Below, piece by piece: positions 24,876 to 25,212 of a stretch of DNA of 25,212 nt; within the stretch, counting starts at the first letter, position 1; each line of letters begins with the position of its first letter. The notes under the pieces were generated by a model. It did no database searches. It was not told the DNA's origin and saw only the letters and a program-made list of their open reading frames with translations. Origin of the DNA: WQUF01 sp031549885 (lineage in GTDB: Bacteria; Bacillota; Clostridia; Clostridiales; Clostridiaceae). The position numbers were made by a program, and so were the translations under genes. The DNA is taken from contig JAVBPD010000117.1 of NCBI GenBank assembly GCA_031549885.1, forward strand, positions 1 through 25,212, read 5' to 3'.

Positions 24876-25212
24876 TAAAATATTCTAACTGCACAAGATA
24901 ATTGATGTAAATTACTGTTAATAGTTGACTCCAATTTTTAGAAATTACACCCTATGTGTTCCCACATTTTTAAAGGAAATTTTTTCATGCCTTTTTTTAT
25001 ATTTTTCTATGTATTTTTGCTTTTTCATGGCGATTTTTTTGTCGTTCACATTCTATCCATATATTTTTGGGCATAGCTTCGCCAATTCGTCCACAGTTCG
25101 ACATTGGTTTTTTTTGCTGTCGAAGGAACGAATCCTTGTTTTCGGGCTTTATTTGGAACCTTTTATAAAACCCTTATTTAATTCCCTATTGTCATTTTTT
25201 TATTACTTCAGT
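24876..25212. other. Right-edge region without a clear gene
   Basis: No intact gene is visible. From about 25040 to 25160 the sequence is richer in G and C than its surroundings. It contains nested inverted repeats: ATTCGT (25085-25090) with ACGAAT (25128-25133), and TTCGACA (25097-25103) with TGTCGAA (25118-25124). On the - strand an open stretch of 38 codons (25162 to the stop at 25046) reads like protein (includes TNVELWTNWRSYAQKYMDRM) but has no start, and a second frame (NDKKIAMKKQKYIEKYKKRH) continues after it. It may be a decayed gene or a structured element. Confidence 0.4.

Overview
The window is very AT-rich DNA with strong AGGAGG-type ribosome binding sites, many intrinsic terminators, a T-box leader, AddAB recombination genes, a PF09826-type secreted beta-propeller protein and a CD1871A-type small protein. 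Together these point to a low-GC Firmicute, most likely Clostridium in the broad sense. I cannot name the species. No rRNA, tRNA, CRISPR array, integrase or intact transposase was seen.

Layout. (1) 2-6490, + strand: the 3' part of addB, then addA, an OmpR-type response regulator without a kinase, and a LUD/LutC-like protein, tightly spaced. (2) 6491-7606: 1.1 kb without a convincing gene, holding a three-times recurring bipartite motif (TGCAACA-N19-CTWTATA), hairpins and copies of the decamer GGGAGAATAT. (3) 7607-9586: a secreted beta-propeller protein, with four more GGGAGAATAT copies and large hairpins just after it. (4) 9903-10514, - strand: a GH25 lysozyme without a signal peptide. (5) 10690-13540: a Ca2+-type P-type ATPase behind a leader containing a strong intrinsic terminator. 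(6) 13523-15244: a membrane-anchored HEFTH metallopeptidase gene lying between two perfect 39-bp direct repeats. Each repeat carries the last codons of the ATPase, a hairpin and the last codons of the next gene, so the peptidase looks like a cassette inserted between two convergent genes. (7) 15231-17870, - strand: an archaeal/rickettsial-type valyl-tRNA synthetase under a T-box leader whose specifier codon reads GTA (Val). (8) 17905-19572, - strand: a putative redox operon of a TlpA-like thioredoxin lipoprotein (with no normal start codon), a 46-residue CXXC membrane peptide and a NapH-like polyferredoxin membrane protein. (9) 19923-23643, + strand: lower glycolysis genes tpiA-gpmI-eno. (10) 23964-24839: a secreted Ig-like plus NlpC/P60-like protein. 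(11) 24876-25212: no clear gene, with a locally GC-richer inverted repeat and possible gene remnant.

Working together: addAB repair DNA ends; tpiA, gpmI and eno run consecutive lower-glycolysis steps (gap and pgk are not in the window); the TlpA/CXXC/polyferredoxin genes plausibly pass electrons or thiols across the membrane; the T-box matches valyl-tRNA synthetase supply to tRNA-Val charging. The least explained items are the 39-bp-flanked peptidase cassette, the GGGAGAATAT repeat family around the beta-propeller gene, and the small redox module.
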